From Actinomycetes bacterium (GTDB lineage: Bacteria > Actinomycetota > Acidimicrobiia > Acidimicrobiales > Microtrichaceae): a stretch of 64,000 bases of DNA. Made by a program: the position numbers and the translations under genes. The notes under the pieces were generated by a model. It saw nothing but the letters and a program-made list of their open reading frames with translations. It was not told the DNA's origin and searched no databases. The DNA lies in assembly GCA_024222295.1 (NCBI GenBank), contig JAAEPF010000025.1:124001-188000 (forward strand), written 5' to 3'. Of this stretch, positions 41,971 to 50,351 are shown in pieces; the stretch's first letter is position 1; each line of letters opens with the position of its first letter.

Positions 41971-43254
41971 TCAGCGGCGGCCGATGGAACGCACGCTGAA
42001 GCCGCGGCTGCGCAACGCGTCGTGATCGAGCATGTTGCGGGCATCTACCACGTTGGGCCGGGCGAGCTCCTTTTCGAGCAGTTCGAGGTCGGCACGGCGG
42101 AACTCGCCCCATTCGGTGAGCACCACCAGGGCCTCAGCATCCCGTGTGGCCTCGAACGCGTCACCCACAACGGTGACGCCCTCCATGATCCCGCGGCCTT
42201 CCTTGACGCCCGGGTCGTAGGCGGTGACCACCGCACCTCGGGCGGTGAGGCGGGCGAGGATCTTGAGTGCCGGCGAGTCACGCAGGTCGTCGGTGTTGGC
42301 CTTAAACGTGAGGCCCCAGGCCGCGATGTGGCGCCCCCCGAGCGGGCCTCCGACGAGGTCCTCGACCTTGTCGACGATGCGCTCGAACTGCTGGAGGTTG
42401 ACGTCGATGGCGGCATTGAGGAGAGCGAAGTCGTACCCGGCATCCGCGGCAATCCGGGAGAGTGCCGAGGTGTCCTTGGGAAGGCAGCTGCCACCCCAGC
42501 CGGGACCGGGTTGGAGGAAGTCGTGGCCGATGCGGCGGTCGTGGCCGACACCGGCGATCACGTCCTCCACATCAGCGCCCACGGCTTCCGACACGGCGGC
42601 GACGGCGTTGACGAAGCTCAGCTTGGCGGCGAGGAAGCTGTTGGCGACGTACTTGATCAACTCCGCGGACGGCGGGTCGGTGACCACCCACGGCGCTGCG
42701 AGTCCCAGGTAGAGCGAGGCGACCCGCAGGGCGACCTCGCGGTCATCTGCGCCGATCACGATGCGGTCGGGGTTGAGGAAGTCGTGAACAGCGGTGCCCT
42801 GGCGGAGGAACTCCGGGTTGCTGACCACGTGCACGTCGTCGCGCCCAAGCGCCTCAGCCACGGCAACCGTGGTGCCCACCGGCACCGTCGACTTGTTGAT
42901 CACGATTGCGCCCGGAGCCAACGAGGGGGCGATGTCGGCACAGGCCTGCTTCACATAGGTGAGGTCGGCCGAGCCGTCGTCGGCCTGCGGGGTGGGAAGG
43001 CACAGGAACACGAACTCGCGGCCACCCACGGCGTCAGCTGCGTTGGTGGTGAAGCGCAGCTTGCCGACGTGCAGCCCCTCGACCACGAGGCGGTCGAGGC
43101 CCTCTTCGAGGATCGGGACTGTGCCTTGGGAGAGAAGCTCCACCTTGGACTCGTCTACATCGAGGCACACGACGTCGTGGCCGAGGTGCGACATGCACGC
43201 TCCGGTGGTGAGACCCACGTACCCGGTGCCCACTACTGAAATCTTCGATGACAT
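41971..43254 (-). CDS. ugd: UDP-glucose 6-dehydrogenase
   Basis: A 427-residue enzyme oxidising UDP-glucose to UDP-glucuronate. It has GTGYVG (9-14), LCLPTPQADDGSADL (84-98), INKSTVPVGTT (119-129), NPEFLRQGTA (146-155), Lys201/Asn205 in IKYVANSFLA, and the catalytic Cys257 in GGSCLPKD. The length is normal. The start at ATG 43254 is supported by TACCAT eight bases upstream. UDP-glucuronate would be a building block for acidic surface polysaccharide made by the surrounding genes. GDP-mannose dehydrogenase is an alternative, less likely. Confidence 0.92.
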   Translation of the reverse strand: MSSKISVVGTGYVGLTTGACMSHLGHDVVCLDVDESKVELLSQGTVPILEEGLDRLVVEGLHVGKLRFTTNAADAVGGREFVFLCLPTPQADDGSADLTYVKQACADIAPSLAPGAIVINKSTVPVGTTVAVAEALGRDDVHVVSNPEFLRQGTAVHDFLNPDRIVIGADDREVALRVASLYLGLAAPWVVTDPPSAELIKYVANSFLAAKLSFVNAVAAVSEAVGADVEDVIAGVGHDRRIGHDFLQPGPGWGGSCLPKDTSALSRIAADAGYDFALLNAAIDVNLQQFERIVDKVEDLVGGPLGGRHIAAWGLTFKANTDDLRDSPALKILARLTARGAVVTAYDPGVKEGRGIMEGVTVVGDAFEATRDAEALVVLTEWGEFRRADLELLEKELARPNVVDARNMLDHDALRSRGFSVRSIGRR

Positions 43255-43262
43255 CAGTGTCG

Positions 43263-43268
43263 ATGGTA
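43263..43268 (-). promoter_or_regulatory. leaderless -10 box for ugd
   Basis: TACCAT on the minus strand, eight bases before ATG 43254. Confidence 0.45.
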
Positions 43269-43357
43269 CCTTCGCCAGGATCGCGAGAGCGCAAGCCGTC
43301 GCCAGCCAAGTTGCGGGTCCTTCTCAAGCCAGGGGATGTGGTGACGATATCGGTGAG

Positions 43358-44044
43358 ATGATGAAGACGGAACCAGCTTGGACCGGCAGCATCGAGCACC
43401 GATACGATCCGTCAACTGCCGACTTCGAGAGCGCCGACTTGACCTCCGCCGAGGGCACCCCACACCGCAACGTCTACGACAAGTACTCGACGCGCAATCC
43501 CGTCGAGAGACGCCTCATGGAGGGGTTCTTCGACGCTCTGAGCGCCTCGATGCGGGGGCTGGCACCCGACCGGATCCTCGAGGTCGGAGCGGGCGAGGGC
43601 GAGGTGACGACCAGGGTCATGGCGCGCTTCCCCGGCGTTCCGGTTCTCTGCATGGACCTGCCCGACGATGAGACCGCCCAGCACTGGCAGAAGCGTGACC
43701 TGGTCGGCGGATTCGGCGACATCCACGACCTTCCGTTCCCCGATTCCAGCTTCGACCTCGTGCTCGCCATCGAAGTCCTCGAACACGTCGATGACCCCGA
43801 GAAGGCGCTGGCGGAGATGGAGAGGGTGACCCGGGACACCGTGGTGGTGTCGGTACCCCGCGAACCCGTGTGGCGGGCGGCCAACATGGCCCGGGGCAAG
43901 TACCTGCGGGACCTCGGGAACACGCCCGGACACGTCAACCACTGGGGCTCTGATGCCTTCAGGCGGATGGTGGCACGACACCTGGACGTCGTCTGGGATG
44001 CCAAGCCCTTCCCCTGGACGATGGTCAGGGCGACTCGTCGGTGA
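43358..44044 (+). CDS. class I SAM-dependent methyltransferase
   Basis: A 228-residue Methyltransf_11-type protein. Motif I is ILEVGAGEGEV (73-83); CMDLPD is the acidic loop; DLPFPDSSFDLVLAIEVLEHVDDPEKAL is the motif II-III region. It begins MMKTEPAWTG at ATG 43358; the longer frame from 42959 is a shadow of ugd. A short NKYDKYSTRNPVERRLMEGF-like segment before motif I is typical of glycan or lipid-sugar methyltransferases in such clusters. Substrate unknown. Its last 20 bases overlap the end of the convergent UPF0104 gene. Confidence 0.85.
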   Translation: MMKTEPAWTGSIEHRYDPSTADFESADLTSAEGTPHRNVYDKYSTRNPVERRLMEGFFDALSASMRGLAPDRILEVGAGEGEVTTRVMARFPGVPVLCMDLPDDETAQHWQKRDLVGGFGDIHDLPFPDSSFDLVLAIEVLEHVDDPEKALAEMERVTRDTVVVSVPREPVWRAANMARGKYLRDLGNTPGHVNHWGSDAFRRMVARHLDVVWDAKPFPWTMVRATRR

Positions 44045-44978
44045 GGATCCGCTTGGCGCGGACCCATCCCAGACCCGCCAGGCCGCCGACGGCATCGACC
44101 AGCACGAACAGGAACCTGGCCACGGTCGCGACCACCGTCGCCTCTGTGGTGCCGAGCCCGGCGGTTGCCACGAACACGATCTCGCGGATCCCGGCGCCGG
44201 CAGGCACGGGCACGGCGGCGAAGCCGACGACCCAGGCAAGGGTGGCGGCCAGCATCGTGCGCGCCAGCCCGGCCTCGTAGCCGAGGGAGCGCGCCACCAG
44301 CCAGGACGACAGACCTACCAGGAGCCAGGAGGGCACCGAGGCCGCAGCGAGCCCAACCATGCGGCCCCAGCTCGCCGGCTCGAGATCCACCCTGCCGCGG
44401 GTCGTGCGGCGCAGGAGGTCGAACACGCGCCCCAGGACTGCCGGGTGCAGCAGGGCCAGGCCCAGCGGCAGTGCCAGGTACGCCAGCCACAGCGCAGCGG
44501 GGAAGTCGTCGCCGGACAGCGAGAACGGTGCCAGCACGGCACAGAGCAGCATGCCTCCGAGCACCATCAGCGCGAGAGACAGCATCGTGGTGCCGTAGGC
44601 GACCGACCGGGTCACGCCTGATCGCGAGGCAAGCTCCCCCCGGCCGACCACCGGCCAGATGCCCCCGGGCAGGTACTTGCCCATCTCCCCCGCGAAGTAC
44701 CAAGCGCTCACGTCGACCATGCGCGGAGCGGCTCCGTACGCGTGGAGCGTTCCTGACCAGAGCACGGCGAGGCCCCACATCGCGGCGAAAGCGACCAGCC
44801 AGGCGACGAACACGCCACCTGGACTCGCCCCGGCGAGCGCATTCGAAACCTCGGGCCACTCCCGCACCAACGTGGCAACGAGGAAGGCGATCGCGGTCAC
44901 CCCGAGGGCGACCCCCACGACGCGGACCACCTTTGCCAGGCCTCCGCGCCGACCGTCGTGATGCGGGGCCTGGTTCAT
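44025..44978 (-). CDS. UPF0104/LPG-synthase-TM-like membrane protein
   Basis: A 317-residue protein with about eight membrane segments. It resembles the flippase-like domain of lysylphosphatidylglycerol synthase (UPF0104): FAGEMGKYLPGGIWPVVGR (about 95-113) and the late PVPAGAGIRE segment are the family marks. ATG 44978 follows a GGAGG site. Members occur in many glycan clusters and are suspected of moving lipid-linked substrates, but transport is not proven. It is paralogous to the protein at 45969-46985, and both converge with a methyltransferase gene. Confidence 0.82.
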   Translation of the reverse strand: MNQAPHHDGRRGGLAKVVRVVGVALGVTAIAFLVATLVREWPEVSNALAGASPGGVFVAWLVAFAAMWGLAVLWSGTLHAYGAAPRMVDVSAWYFAGEMGKYLPGGIWPVVGRGELASRSGVTRSVAYGTTMLSLALMVLGGMLLCAVLAPFSLSGDDFPAALWLAYLALPLGLALLHPAVLGRVFDLLRRTTRGRVDLEPASWGRMVGLAAASVPSWLLVGLSSWLVARSLGYEAGLARTMLAATLAWVVGFAAVPVPAGAGIREIVFVATAGLGTTEATVVATVARFLFVLVDAVGGLAGLGWVRAKRILTDESP

Positions 44979-45162
44979 CCGCCCTCCGTTGCGTACCGAA
45001 CCCAACAGTACTTCCCCGGCATCCCGGAGGATGCGTGGGTGCGCCCTGCAAATGCGGTTTGGAATAGAGTGGTCGAGCCGCGGTTCCGCCGATGGACGAC
45101 ACGCGGCACTCCATTCCCGATGCGGGACCGGCTCGGTAGGACCCTGAGGAAGCTGACGACCA

Positions 45163-45996
45163 TTGGATCATCAGGACTACCTGGACTGGACCTACTTCGG
45201 GGACGGAGGGCTGGACAAGGACGAGTTCGAACGCCTGCAGAGACTCTTCAGCGGTGTGGATGTGTTCGTCGACGTCGGTGCATCACACGGGGTCTACACA
45301 TATCACGCACTGCAGCACATGCGCGGCGGCACGATCATCTCTGTCGAAGCCGATCCCGAACGCTTCGGGATCCTCGAGGAGAACGCCCGGCAGTGGTCGA
45401 AGGGTTCCGGTATCGAAGTCCGCTGCATCATGGCGGCGGTGTCCGACCACGAGGACGCCGGCAACGGCGAGACGATGACCTTCTACACGACTGGAACCCA
45501 GATATCCGGAGGCCTGTTTCCGGTCGAGGAGCGTTCTGACGAATACGAACCGATCGAAGTGTCCATAGTCACCCTCGATGACATCGTTCCGGACGAGGGC
45601 CGGGTTCTCGTCAAGATCGATGTCGAGGGCGGCGAGCTGAGGGTGCTTCGGGGCGCCAGAAAGCTGATCGAGTCCGGTCGGGCCAGCTTCTTCGTCGAGC
45701 TCTCCTGGTGGGGCGATCGTGACCGCGGGACCAGCGTGCTGTCCACGTTGGGATTCGTCCGGCGCTCGGGGCTCGGCATCGAGCGCAGATTGCGGTCGGA
45801 CTACCTGCTGACCACCGAGCCCGACAAGACCCAGCGATGGATGCAGCAACTCAAGGTGCTTCCACCACTGCTGCCGCGTTACGTGTTCGGAAAGGTGACC
45901 CCTTACTCGGTGCGGCGGAAGTTGATCCGCAGACAGAACCAGAAGCGACTGGCCAAGGCACCGAGGAACTACTCCAGGTCCGAACCGAGGGACTGA
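45163..45996 (+). CDS. FkbM family methyltransferase
   Basis: A 277-residue SAM methyltransferase of the FkbM type: VDVGASHGVYT (36-46), VEADPERF (61-68), and LVKIDVEGGELRVLRGA (149-165), the last being the family signature. FkbM enzymes O-methylate sugars in glycans and antibiotics. The start is TTG 45163, because an in-frame TGA lies at 45154-45156; AGGAAG is ten bases upstream. Another frame, from ATG 45120 (MRDRLGRTLRKL...), looks like a plausible N-terminus and raises the chance of a small frameshift near 45160. Its last 28 bases overlap the convergent UPF0104-like gene. Confidence 0.85.
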   Translation: MDHQDYLDWTYFGDGGLDKDEFERLQRLFSGVDVFVDVGASHGVYTYHALQHMRGGTIISVEADPERFGILEENARQWSKGSGIEVRCIMAAVSDHEDAGNGETMTFYTTGTQISGGLFPVEERSDEYEPIEVSIVTLDDIVPDEGRVLVKIDVEGGELRVLRGARKLIESGRASFFVELSWWGDRDRGTSVLSTLGFVRRSGLGIERRLRSDYLLTTEPDKTQRWMQQLKVLPPLLPRYVFGKVTPYSVRRKLIRRQNQKRLAKAPRNYSRSEPRD

Positions 45997-46985
45997 TGTG
46001 AGCCAGACGGCTCGCCAGCGCTGGATCCGGTCTCCGCCGTAGATTCAGCCTCGGCCCTGTGCAGCCATCGAGCGGTGGCAACGGCAGCCGGTATCCCGAG
46101 CAGGAGCACGACCAGGAGGTTGATCCCCCGGTCGACCGACGAAGCGAGCAGGCCGTCCTCGAGCGACCGACCCAGGGCCGCGGTGGCGCCAGCCATCACC
46201 AGCTCGCGGATCCCGATGCCGCTCGGGGTGAAAGATACGAAGGTCGCAAGGGACCCGACCGGGCCGACGATGAGGAAGAACATGACCGACTCGTCGATTC
46301 CCACCCAGGCGAACGCGATCTTCAGGCGGACGGCCAGAAGAACGAACCTGAGGAGTTCGAGGCCGACTACGGCGGCGGCTGCCTTGCGGTCACCGGACGC
46401 GGTTGCCCACCCAGAGCTGAACCTGGTCACCAGTCTTCCGATTCGTCCCTGCCGCGCCTTGGAAGTGGGCGAGATCGAGGCAGCTCCGAGTGCAACTACA
46501 ACCAGCGCCAGCAGGGCTCCCGTCAGAACCAGGGACCAGGTTCCCTCGTTCAGCCACAATCCCAGGCACCCGACGAGCCCGATCGCACCCGTGGCAAGGG
46601 CCGTCAGCACCAGGTTCACGCTGTAGACGGCGACGCCGTTCGTGTATGTCAGGCCGTAGACGGACTTCATGTAGCGGAAGCGGTAGAGGGTGCCGACCTG
46701 ACCCGGGATGTGGTTGCCCAGCTGGCCCGCCACGAATACGCACTGGTTCTCCAGGGCACCCACTGGCGCGCCCAGGACGCGGTACAGGATGCCGAACTCG
46801 GCAGCATTGATGCTGAACCCAGCCGCGGTCAGGAGTGCCAACAGCACGACCGTCAGCAGCGGAGCCTCCCCTATCGCCTGGAACTGCTCACGTCGGTTCC
46901 ACACGAACACCGCCAGCAGCACCAGTACGACGAGCGGGAGCACAACGTTCAGTAGCCACCAGCCCAGCCGTCGAGGTGTGCTCAC
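45969..46985 (-). CDS. UPF0104/LPG-synthase-TM-like membrane protein (paralogue)
   Basis: A 338-residue protein with seven to eight membrane segments and a Ser/Glu-rich tail. It shares with the protein at 44025-44978 the pattern AGQLGNHIPGQVGTLYRF (counterpart of AGEMGKYLPGGIWPVVGR) and SFTPSGIGIRELVMAG (counterpart of PVPAGAGIREIVFVA), so both belong to the flippase-like UPF0104 group. A role in moving a lipid-linked intermediate is an inference. It starts at GTG 46985 without an obvious ribosome-binding site and is divergent from the asparagine-synthase-like gene. Confidence 0.8.
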   Translation of the reverse strand: MSTPRRLGWWLLNVVLPLVVLVLLAVFVWNRREQFQAIGEAPLLTVVLLALLTAAGFSINAAEFGILYRVLGAPVGALENQCVFVAGQLGNHIPGQVGTLYRFRYMKSVYGLTYTNGVAVYSVNLVLTALATGAIGLVGCLGLWLNEGTWSLVLTGALLALVVVALGAASISPTSKARQGRIGRLVTRFSSGWATASGDRKAAAAVVGLELLRFVLLAVRLKIAFAWVGIDESVMFFLIVGPVGSLATFVSFTPSGIGIRELVMAGATAALGRSLEDGLLASSVDRGINLLVVLLLGIPAAVATARWLHRAEAESTAETGSSAGEPSGSHQSLGSDLE

Positions 46986-47122
46986 GTGGCGCTCGCCTTT
47001 CGGTCTGCCGTGGAGAGGGTTTTCGGACCGGAACCGATGCCGAGGCTACCGGACATCGCAAACTCCGCTGCCATCTGCCAGAGGCGCCACGGCCGAAAGG
47101 TCGCACGACCGTCCGCGATCAC

Positions 47123-47128
47123 TAGGGT
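47123..47128 (+). promoter_or_regulatory. leaderless -10 box for the asparagine-synthase-like gene
   Basis: TAGGGT, eight bases before ATG 47137. Confidence 0.5.
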
Positions 47129-47136
47129 CGCAGCCA

Positions 47137-48966
47137 ATGAACTTCATCGTGGCCTCAAGTGGCCTTTCCCCCTCGAGGCTCGCCAAGGCGCACAGTGCGG
47201 CATCCGCTCTCGGAAGCCCATTGGAGGATCTGTTGGAGCCGGACTCGTCCGGCACATGGCTGGCAGTCAGCCGAGTCGGTGACATGGCCATCCGATCAGA
47301 AGTCGTCGACGGTTCGGCCACGGCTGTGTTCGGGTCGGGCGCCTCTCGCTGGATCCCGTCTTCTGACCCATCTGCACTTCTCGATGGAGCCGACGACGAC
47401 CTCGTGGGTCTGTGCGTCGACCATCGTGGCCAGCCTGAGCTCGTGGCAGCATCGGGACGGGGCAATCACCGGGTCTTCCTCCACCGACCTCCGGACGGCG
47501 GACTGCTGGCGTGCTCGCATCTGGCGACACTCTCGGCATGTCTGGGGCCCGACCTGGCGATCGACCGAGGACTCGAGGACTTCTTGCTGGGATTCGGCTT
47601 CCTGCCTGACGGAAGGACGGTATTCGAGCAGATCAGCGTCCTGGACCCCGGCAAACGCGCAACATTCGGCCCCTCATCCGCGGGCCATGCGGAGCGAGAG
47701 TCCGACGTCGCACCCCCGGACTCACACGCAGGTGAGGTCGGCTCGCTCTCGATGGAGGAGGCATCCGAGGACCTGTACGAGAGGTTCATGGGCGCGGTCG
47801 AGGAACAGGCCTGCGGGAGCAACCAACATGCCGTCCTGCTAGGCGGTTTCGATTCCGCGCTTGTTGCCGCATGCCTCAGGCGGCTGGGCCACTCAGTGGA
47901 CACGTACACCTTCGCATTCGGCGACCCCCGCTACGAGCAACGCAACGCGCGGGAGGTCTCCGAAGGGATCGGCGCGACCCACCATGAGGTCCGCATCGAC
48001 GCCGAGGTGGTGCTCCGGGGCCTCGAGCAGTTCGGCACCTACTACCCACAACCCGGGGCTCAGCCGCACTACCAGCTGCACACCCTCGAGGCGAGCCGAC
48101 GGATCGCAGCCGACGGACACGATCATGTGATGAACGGTGACGGATGTGACGCCGTCTTCCTCGGGTACCCGACCGTGAACATGCGCGCACGACTCACCGC
48201 GCAGCTCAGCAGGGTGCCAACGCCTGTGTCGAAGTACGCCCAGCGACTTCTTGCCGCGGAGGCTTCGGAGCGCCACCTCGGGCATGTGGCGCGAATGGCC
48301 AGAGCGACCCTCGCCAACAGGGATCTGGGACTGCCCACCGGCGGGCATCTGCCAACGCGATACATGGACGAGGGTTTCCTGGACCACCTCAGAGTCGGAC
48401 CACCACCCCCGCAGGACGAGTCGGTCGAGCAGGTTCGACGACGTCTCGCCGAGGCGGTTGCGGACATGGACCCCACGCGCCTGGCGTTCCACGGGAACGG
48501 TCTGACCGGCCAGAGTCGGGCCAAGGTCGACGGCGCTGTGGCCGCCACTGGCGTCGCCCAGAGCACTCCGTTCCTCCACCCGACGGTGAAGGGATTCGTT
48601 TCCCAGCTGCCGACCGAGCTGTTGCGACCAGAAGGCGCCAGGGCGTCTGCGGCGGGAAAGGCGGTTCTCATCGACATGGTGAGGCGGCATCGTCTCCTGC
48701 CGGACTGGGTGATCGACATGCCGAAGCAGTCACCGTCCGACTCGCCCATCGACATCTGGTATGCCGGCAGCTCACGACAGCGCATCCTGGCCCAGTTGGA
48801 GGACCTTCCCTTCGAGTGGCGGCGCTCAACGGTGGACATGGTCCTTCGTCCGAAGCTTGCGGAGAGGCTGTACCGGGACAGGGTGTCCCTCGGACACCAC
48901 GCGTTTCAGGTCATCGGCCTGTTGGCCTCCTACGCTTCATTCAACCGTCTCAGGGCGAACGCCTGA
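47137..48966 (+). CDS. asparagine-synthase-like protein lacking the glutaminase cysteine
   Basis: A 609-residue protein related to glutamine-hydrolysing asparagine synthetase. The N-terminal half (1-190) keeps a class-II-amidotransferase-like layout (FVDH-like CVDHRG at 93-98, RVFLHR, LGFGFLPDGRTVFEQISVLDPGKRATF) but begins MNFIV, so the Cys2 nucleophile is absent. The synthetase half has LLGGFDSALVA (234-244) in place of the PP-loop SGGxDS, and NGDGCDAVFLGY (333-344) in place of SGxGxDExFGGY. ATP pyrophosphatase chemistry may survive with a different nitrogen donor or no amidation. Such proteins occur in polysaccharide and peptide clusters. The product cannot be assigned; it converges on a pyruvyl transferase gene. 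Confidence 0.82.
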   Translation: MNFIVASSGLSPSRLAKAHSAASALGSPLEDLLEPDSSGTWLAVSRVGDMAIRSEVVDGSATAVFGSGASRWIPSSDPSALLDGADDDLVGLCVDHRGQPELVAASGRGNHRVFLHRPPDGGLLACSHLATLSACLGPDLAIDRGLEDFLLGFGFLPDGRTVFEQISVLDPGKRATFGPSSAGHAERESDVAPPDSHAGEVGSLSMEEASEDLYERFMGAVEEQACGSNQHAVLLGGFDSALVAACLRRLGHSVDTYTFAFGDPRYEQRNAREVSEGIGATHHEVRIDAEVVLRGLEQFGTYYPQPGAQPHYQLHTLEASRRIAADGHDHVMNGDGCDAVFLGYPTVNMRARLTAQLSRVPTPVSKYAQRLLAAEASERHLGHVARMARATLANRDLGLPTGGHLPTRYMDEGFLDHLRVGPPPPQDESVEQVRRRLAEAVADMDPTRLAFHGNGLTGQSRAKVDGAVAATGVAQSTPFLHPTVKGFVSQLPTELLRPEGARASAAGKAVLIDMVRRHRLLPDWVIDMPKQSPSDSPIDIWYAGSSRQRILAQLEDLPFEWRRSTVDMVLRPKLAERLYRDRVSLGHHAFQVIGLLASYASFNRLRANA

Positions 48967-49016
48967 AGGCGATGATCGGTGGATCCCGCCGGCGCGGCAG
49001 GACCGCTGTTTCCGAG

Positions 49017-50264
49017 TCAGGTCGGGAAGTTCTCGTCCACGACCTCGGCGACGATGTCGCTCGTGCGTGATGCGCGTGCCCGGAGCTCCGGAGCGGTGGT
49101 CGACAGTACTGCGCTGATGGAGTCCCGCTCGGCCCACATTCGCAACGCGGCGTCGGCCATCCTGCGAGGGGTGACGTCATCCAGCTCGAGCACGTGCTCT
49201 CCGATGCCGGCGGCCTCCATCACACCGGTTGCCTTGTGCTCGTATGGTACGCACAGAACGGGGACTCGTGCGGAGATGGCAAAGACCGCCGGGTGGTAAC
49301 GGCCGGCGATCACCGCGTCCGCAGCCGCGAAGCGAGCACGCTGGGCACCGGCCGAGAGCGTCTCGTCCACAACCTCGGTGGAGATCCAGTCCGGGACTCC
49401 TCGAGCGAGGGATTCCAGGTACGGAGCGTCGCGCTTCTTCGCGGAGTGGAGCTGCGGAACGAATGCCACATGGCACGCGCGGTTACCTGACTCCTCCTCG
49501 CAGAGACGGACCACTGCAGCAAGGAGGGAGCGGTCGTAGTTGGCCCTTCGGGAGTCCGGATCCCGGTCTCCCGAATAGGGGTAGTCGATCGCCGAGACCA
49601 CGAGGACGAACCTGCCCTCCATCGACTCACCGTCACAAACCCAGTCGCTGCGCTCCAATGCACCGACTTGCGCCTGCAGGGCCGAGTCGGCGGTCACCTC
49701 GAGGTCGAGGGAGCCCGCCATCAGTTCCCGAACCATCGATGCGGACCTTTCCTCCCGAAGGGTCACCCTCGTGAAGGACCGGTACGTGAACCGGCGGAAC
49801 GGATTCATCCACTTCCGCCGGAACGGTCCGGCCGAAGGGGCGTAGAGCACCGAGGGGAGTTCGTAGATCCTCGACATCCACACATAGAGCCAGTGAACGG
49901 GCTCATGACCTGCATAGATGTCACCGAAGTACGGCCCACCCGGTGCCGAGATCATGAGGTCTGCATTCTCGTAGGCCTCTATCACCGCCCTTGCGGACGG
50001 ACCGAGCATCCAGCGGGCCTTGCGGCCGACCAGCTCGAGCAAGAGGTAGAGCACGAACGCGGGGACCTCGAGCAGCGGCAGCCGCAGTGGAACCCATCGC
50101 ACCTCCTGCGGGACGGCCACCTCGCTCGCCTTCGAACGGAACTGGTGGAGCACGGTGAATCGCACCGGAGCCAGCCGATCATCCAGGGCCTGCAACATCG
50201 CGGACAGGGCAGCTTCGTCTCCCCGATTGTCACCGTGCTGGTTGACGATGAGGATGTGCTTCAC
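49017..50264 (-). CDS. polysaccharide pyruvyl transferase family protein
   Basis: A 415-residue protein of the PS_pyruv_trans family (CsaB/WcaK-like), which transfers pyruvate from phosphoenolpyruvate to form ketal groups on glycans. Family features are the N-terminal NQHGDNRGDEAAL, ISAPGGPYFGD, YAPSAGPF, the VTLREERSASMVRE block, and the C-terminal AGRYHPAVFAISARVPVLCVPYEHKATG with the conserved His. I use GTG 50264 (VKHILIV) with AGGAG twelve bases upstream; TTG 50288 has no ribosome-binding site. It is third in a minus-strand run after GT2 and a GT4-like gene. Confidence 0.87.
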   Translation of the reverse strand: MKHILIVNQHGDNRGDEAALSAMLQALDDRLAPVRFTVLHQFRSKASEVAVPQEVRWVPLRLPLLEVPAFVLYLLLELVGRKARWMLGPSARAVIEAYENADLMISAPGGPYFGDIYAGHEPVHWLYVWMSRIYELPSVLYAPSAGPFRRKWMNPFRRFTYRSFTRVTLREERSASMVRELMAGSLDLEVTADSALQAQVGALERSDWVCDGESMEGRFVLVVSAIDYPYSGDRDPDSRRANYDRSLLAAVVRLCEEESGNRACHVAFVPQLHSAKKRDAPYLESLARGVPDWISTEVVDETLSAGAQRARFAAADAVIAGRYHPAVFAISARVPVLCVPYEHKATGVMEAAGIGEHVLELDDVTPRRMADAALRMWAERDSISAVLSTTAPELRARASRTSDIVAEVVDENFPT

Positions 50265-50351
50265 GCTCGACCACGACTCCTGCTGCAACGTCGGACTGCG
50301 GCCGGCGCGGAGAGCACCGTTGCAGAAGACCGAATCTAATGGCTGCGAACA

